Positions 62,872 through 64,000 of a stretch of 64,000 nt of DNA are shown one piece after another. Position numbers and translations under genes: made by a program. The notes under the pieces are model-generated. The model was given only the letters and a program-made list of their open reading frames with translations, was not told the DNA's origin and searched no databases. Numbering within the stretch: position 1 is the first letter of the stretch; every line of letters begins with the position of its first letter. Source of the DNA: Thermomonas sp. XSG (GTDB lineage Bacteria; Pseudomonadota; Gammaproteobacteria; Xanthomonadales; Xanthomonadaceae); NCBI RefSeq assembly GCF_014678725.1, contig NZ_CP061497.1, positions 2,983,479-3,047,478 on the forward strand, read 5' to 3'.

Positions 62872-63138
62872 ATGAAGAAGTCGAAGTTCAGCGAGACCCA
62901 GATCGTCGCCATCCTCAAGCAGGGCGACATCGGCGTTCCGATCAAGGATCTGTGTCGACAGGCCGGGATCAGCACCGCCACCTACTACCAATGGAAGTCG
63001 AAGTACGGCGGCATGGAGGCGTCGGACCTGAGGCGGGTCAAGGATCTGGAAGCCGAGAACGCCAAGCTCAAGCGGATGTACGCAGAGCAGGCACTGGACA
63101 TTGCCGCGATGAAGGAGTTGATCGCAAAAAAACTGTAG
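62872..63138 (+). CDS. IS3-family transposase OrfA (88 aa)
   Basis: HTH_Tnp_1 protein: MKKSKFSETQIVAILKQGDIGVPIKDLCRQAGISTATYYQWKSKYGG, followed by a leucine-zipper helix (LEAENAKLKRMYAEQALDIAAMKELIAKKL). A ribosome site (AGGAGG) precedes it. A seven-A slippery run at 63126-63132 near its end allows production of the OrfAB fusion. Confidence 0.92.
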   Translation: MKKSKFSETQIVAILKQGDIGVPIKDLCRQAGISTATYYQWKSKYGGMEASDLRRVKDLEAENAKLKRMYAEQALDIAAMKELIAKKL

Positions 63139-63986
63139 GGCCGGCGCAGAAGCGCGAGGCGGTGCGGTTCCTGGTGGAGACGCAGGGCCGCCCGCTCCGC
63201 CGGTCCTGCGACTGTGTCGGCCTGTCGCGCTCGGCCTGGTATGCGCCGCCGTTGGACTGGACGGTGCGGGATGCCGAACTGATTGCCGCACTGGCGAAGC
63301 TGGTGGAGGAACGCCCCAGTCGTGGGTTCGGGAAGTGCTGCCAGCGCTTGGCGAAGAGCCATCCGCACTGGAACGACAAGCGGATCTACCGGGTGTACTG
63401 CGCCATGAAGCTCAACTTGCGCCGTGCCGCCAGCCGTCGCCTGCCCAAGCGCGAGTGCGTACCGCTGTACGTGCCCGAGCACCCCGACATCGTGTGGTCC
63501 GCCGACTTCATGCTCGATGCGCTGGCCTGTGGCCGCAGCTTCCGCACCTTCAACATCATCGACGACTTCAATCGGGAGATCGTGCATATCGAAGTCGACA
63601 CCTCGATCACTTCGCAGCGGTTGGTGCGGATCTTCGAGCAGATCCGCCAGGAACGGCCGCTCCCGCAGGTGCTGCGTACCGACAACGGACCGGAGTTCCT
63701 GGGGGAAGCCTTCACCGCATGGGCCAAGGCCAACGGCATGGCGATCCAGTACATCCAGCCCGGCAAACCCAACCAGAACGCCTACATCGAGCGCTTCAAC
63801 CGCACCTACCGCGAGGATGTGCTCGACCGCTACCTGTTCGCCCGACTGGACGATGTCCGCGAAGCCACGTGGCGCTTCCTCATCGACTACAACGAGCACC
63901 GGGAGCACGACGCACTCAACGGCATGACGCCCATCGAGTACCGCAACCAACCCGCCAGACGTTCTACTTTTGAAATGTCCGCTTGA
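63126..63986 (+). CDS. IS3-family transposase OrfB, read by -1 frameshift from orfA
   Basis: Catalytic half of OrfAB. HTH_21 region (EAVRFLVETQGRPLRRSCDCVGLSRSAWY), then an rve core with Asp in VWSADFMLDAL, Asp in LRTDNGPEFLG and Glu in NAYIERFNRTYREDVL, the DDE triad of IS3 elements. Frame and slip site (A AAA AAA at 63126-63132) agree with the -1 mechanism. The frame is intact. Confidence 0.9.
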   Translation, partial: KKTVGPAQKREAVRFLVETQGRPLRRSCDCVGLSRSAWYAPPLDWTVRDAELIAALAKLVEERPSRGFGKCCQRLAKSHPHWNDKRIYRVYCAMKLNLRRAASRRLPKRECVPLYVPEHPDIVWSADFMLDALACGRSFRTFNIIDDFNREIVHIEVDTSITSQRLVRIFEQIRQERPLPQVLRTDNGPEFLGEAFTAWAKANGMAIQYIQPGKPNQNAYIERFNRTYREDVLDRYLFARLDDVREATWRFLIDYNEHREHDALNGMTPIEYRNQPARRSTFEMSA

Positions 63987-64000
63987 CGGGGGAGGTTACG

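Larger units (their letters stand above)
51750..64000 (+). mobile_element. Tn7-like transposon, left end inside window, right end not seen
   Basis: The left boundary is put at 51750 because dioxygenase homology stops just before it and the next bases are TGT, the usual Tn7-type terminus. The gene set is tniQ/tnsD-like, an unknown gene, then tnsA-like, tnsB, tnsC and tniQ, followed by cargo. Base composition is lower in GC and codon use differs from the flagellar region. I could not find an inverted copy of the left terminus downstream, so the right end lies beyond 64000. An IS3-family element is nested in the cargo. Confidence 0.7.
62803..64000 (+). mobile_element. IS3-family insertion sequence, about 1.2 kb
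   Basis: Imperfect terminal inverted repeats: 13 identical bases (CGTAACCTCCCCC) at 62803 and its complement at 63988-64000, plus a second matching patch (GGACA). It contains overlapping orfA and orfB joined by a -1 frameshift. The last base of the window is the last base of the repeat seen, so target duplication cannot be checked. Confidence 0.85.

Noticed and set aside
51750..64000. CRISPR array or Cas genes in the Tn7-like element
   Set aside because: No regularly spaced direct repeats and no Cas-like protein in the visible part.

Overview
High-GC chromosomal DNA from a flagellated gammaproteobacterium, most likely a Xanthomonadaceae relative (Lysobacter/Luteimonas-like). The main reason is the rpoN2-vemR-fleQ order (22.8-24.3 kb and 20.9-22.5 kb), a single-domain response regulator between a second sigma-54 and the flagellar master activator, embedded in one almost unbroken flagellar/chemotaxis locus. 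Family level is an inference from synteny and protein style; no rRNA or tRNA is present to confirm it.

Positions 1-45.9 kb hold the flagellar locus, nearly all on the minus strand, so transcription runs from high to low coordinates: cheV; flgBCDEFGHIJKL (rod, hook, rings, junction); four tandem flagellin genes; flaG; fliD-fliS-fliT-like-pilZ; rpoN2-vemR-fleQ; fliEFGHIJK; fliLMNOPQR-flhB-flhA-flhF-fleN-fliA-cheY-cheZ-cheA-motA (cut by the left edge). flgA, flgM, flgN and a histidine kinase run on the plus strand. Good sigma-54 (-24/-12) matches precede fliL, fliE, fliD, flgB and flgA. Sigma-28 matches precede flgM, the first flagellin and possibly cheV. This fits a hierarchy FleQ/RpoN2 -> basal body and hook -> FliA, held by FlgM -> flagellin.

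Positions 45.9-51.7 kb hold signalling and metabolic genes: a histidine kinase translationally coupled to flgN, a GGDEF-EAL-REC protein whose catalytic motifs are degraded, an HD-GYP c-di-GMP phosphodiesterase in the same operon, an alpha/beta-hydrolase esterase, and a DODA-type extradiol dioxygenase that has lost its N-terminus.

From about 51,750 to the end of the window is an integrated Tn7-like transposon whose left end interrupts the dioxygenase gene. Its genes are a TniQ/TnsD-like protein with a TTG start, an unrecognised 377-aa protein, then a tightly overlapping tnsA-like/tnsB/tnsC/tniQ operon. Cargo follows: an unknown 269-aa protein, an XRE regulator with an operator inside its promoter, and two proteins resembling the MbcA/ParS/Xre antitoxin family without a visible RES toxin. 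A nested IS3-family element (62,803-64,000) ends exactly at the window edge. The right end of the Tn7-like element was not found. The two TniQ proteins and a TnsA-like subunit with substituted catalytic positions are the most unusual content.
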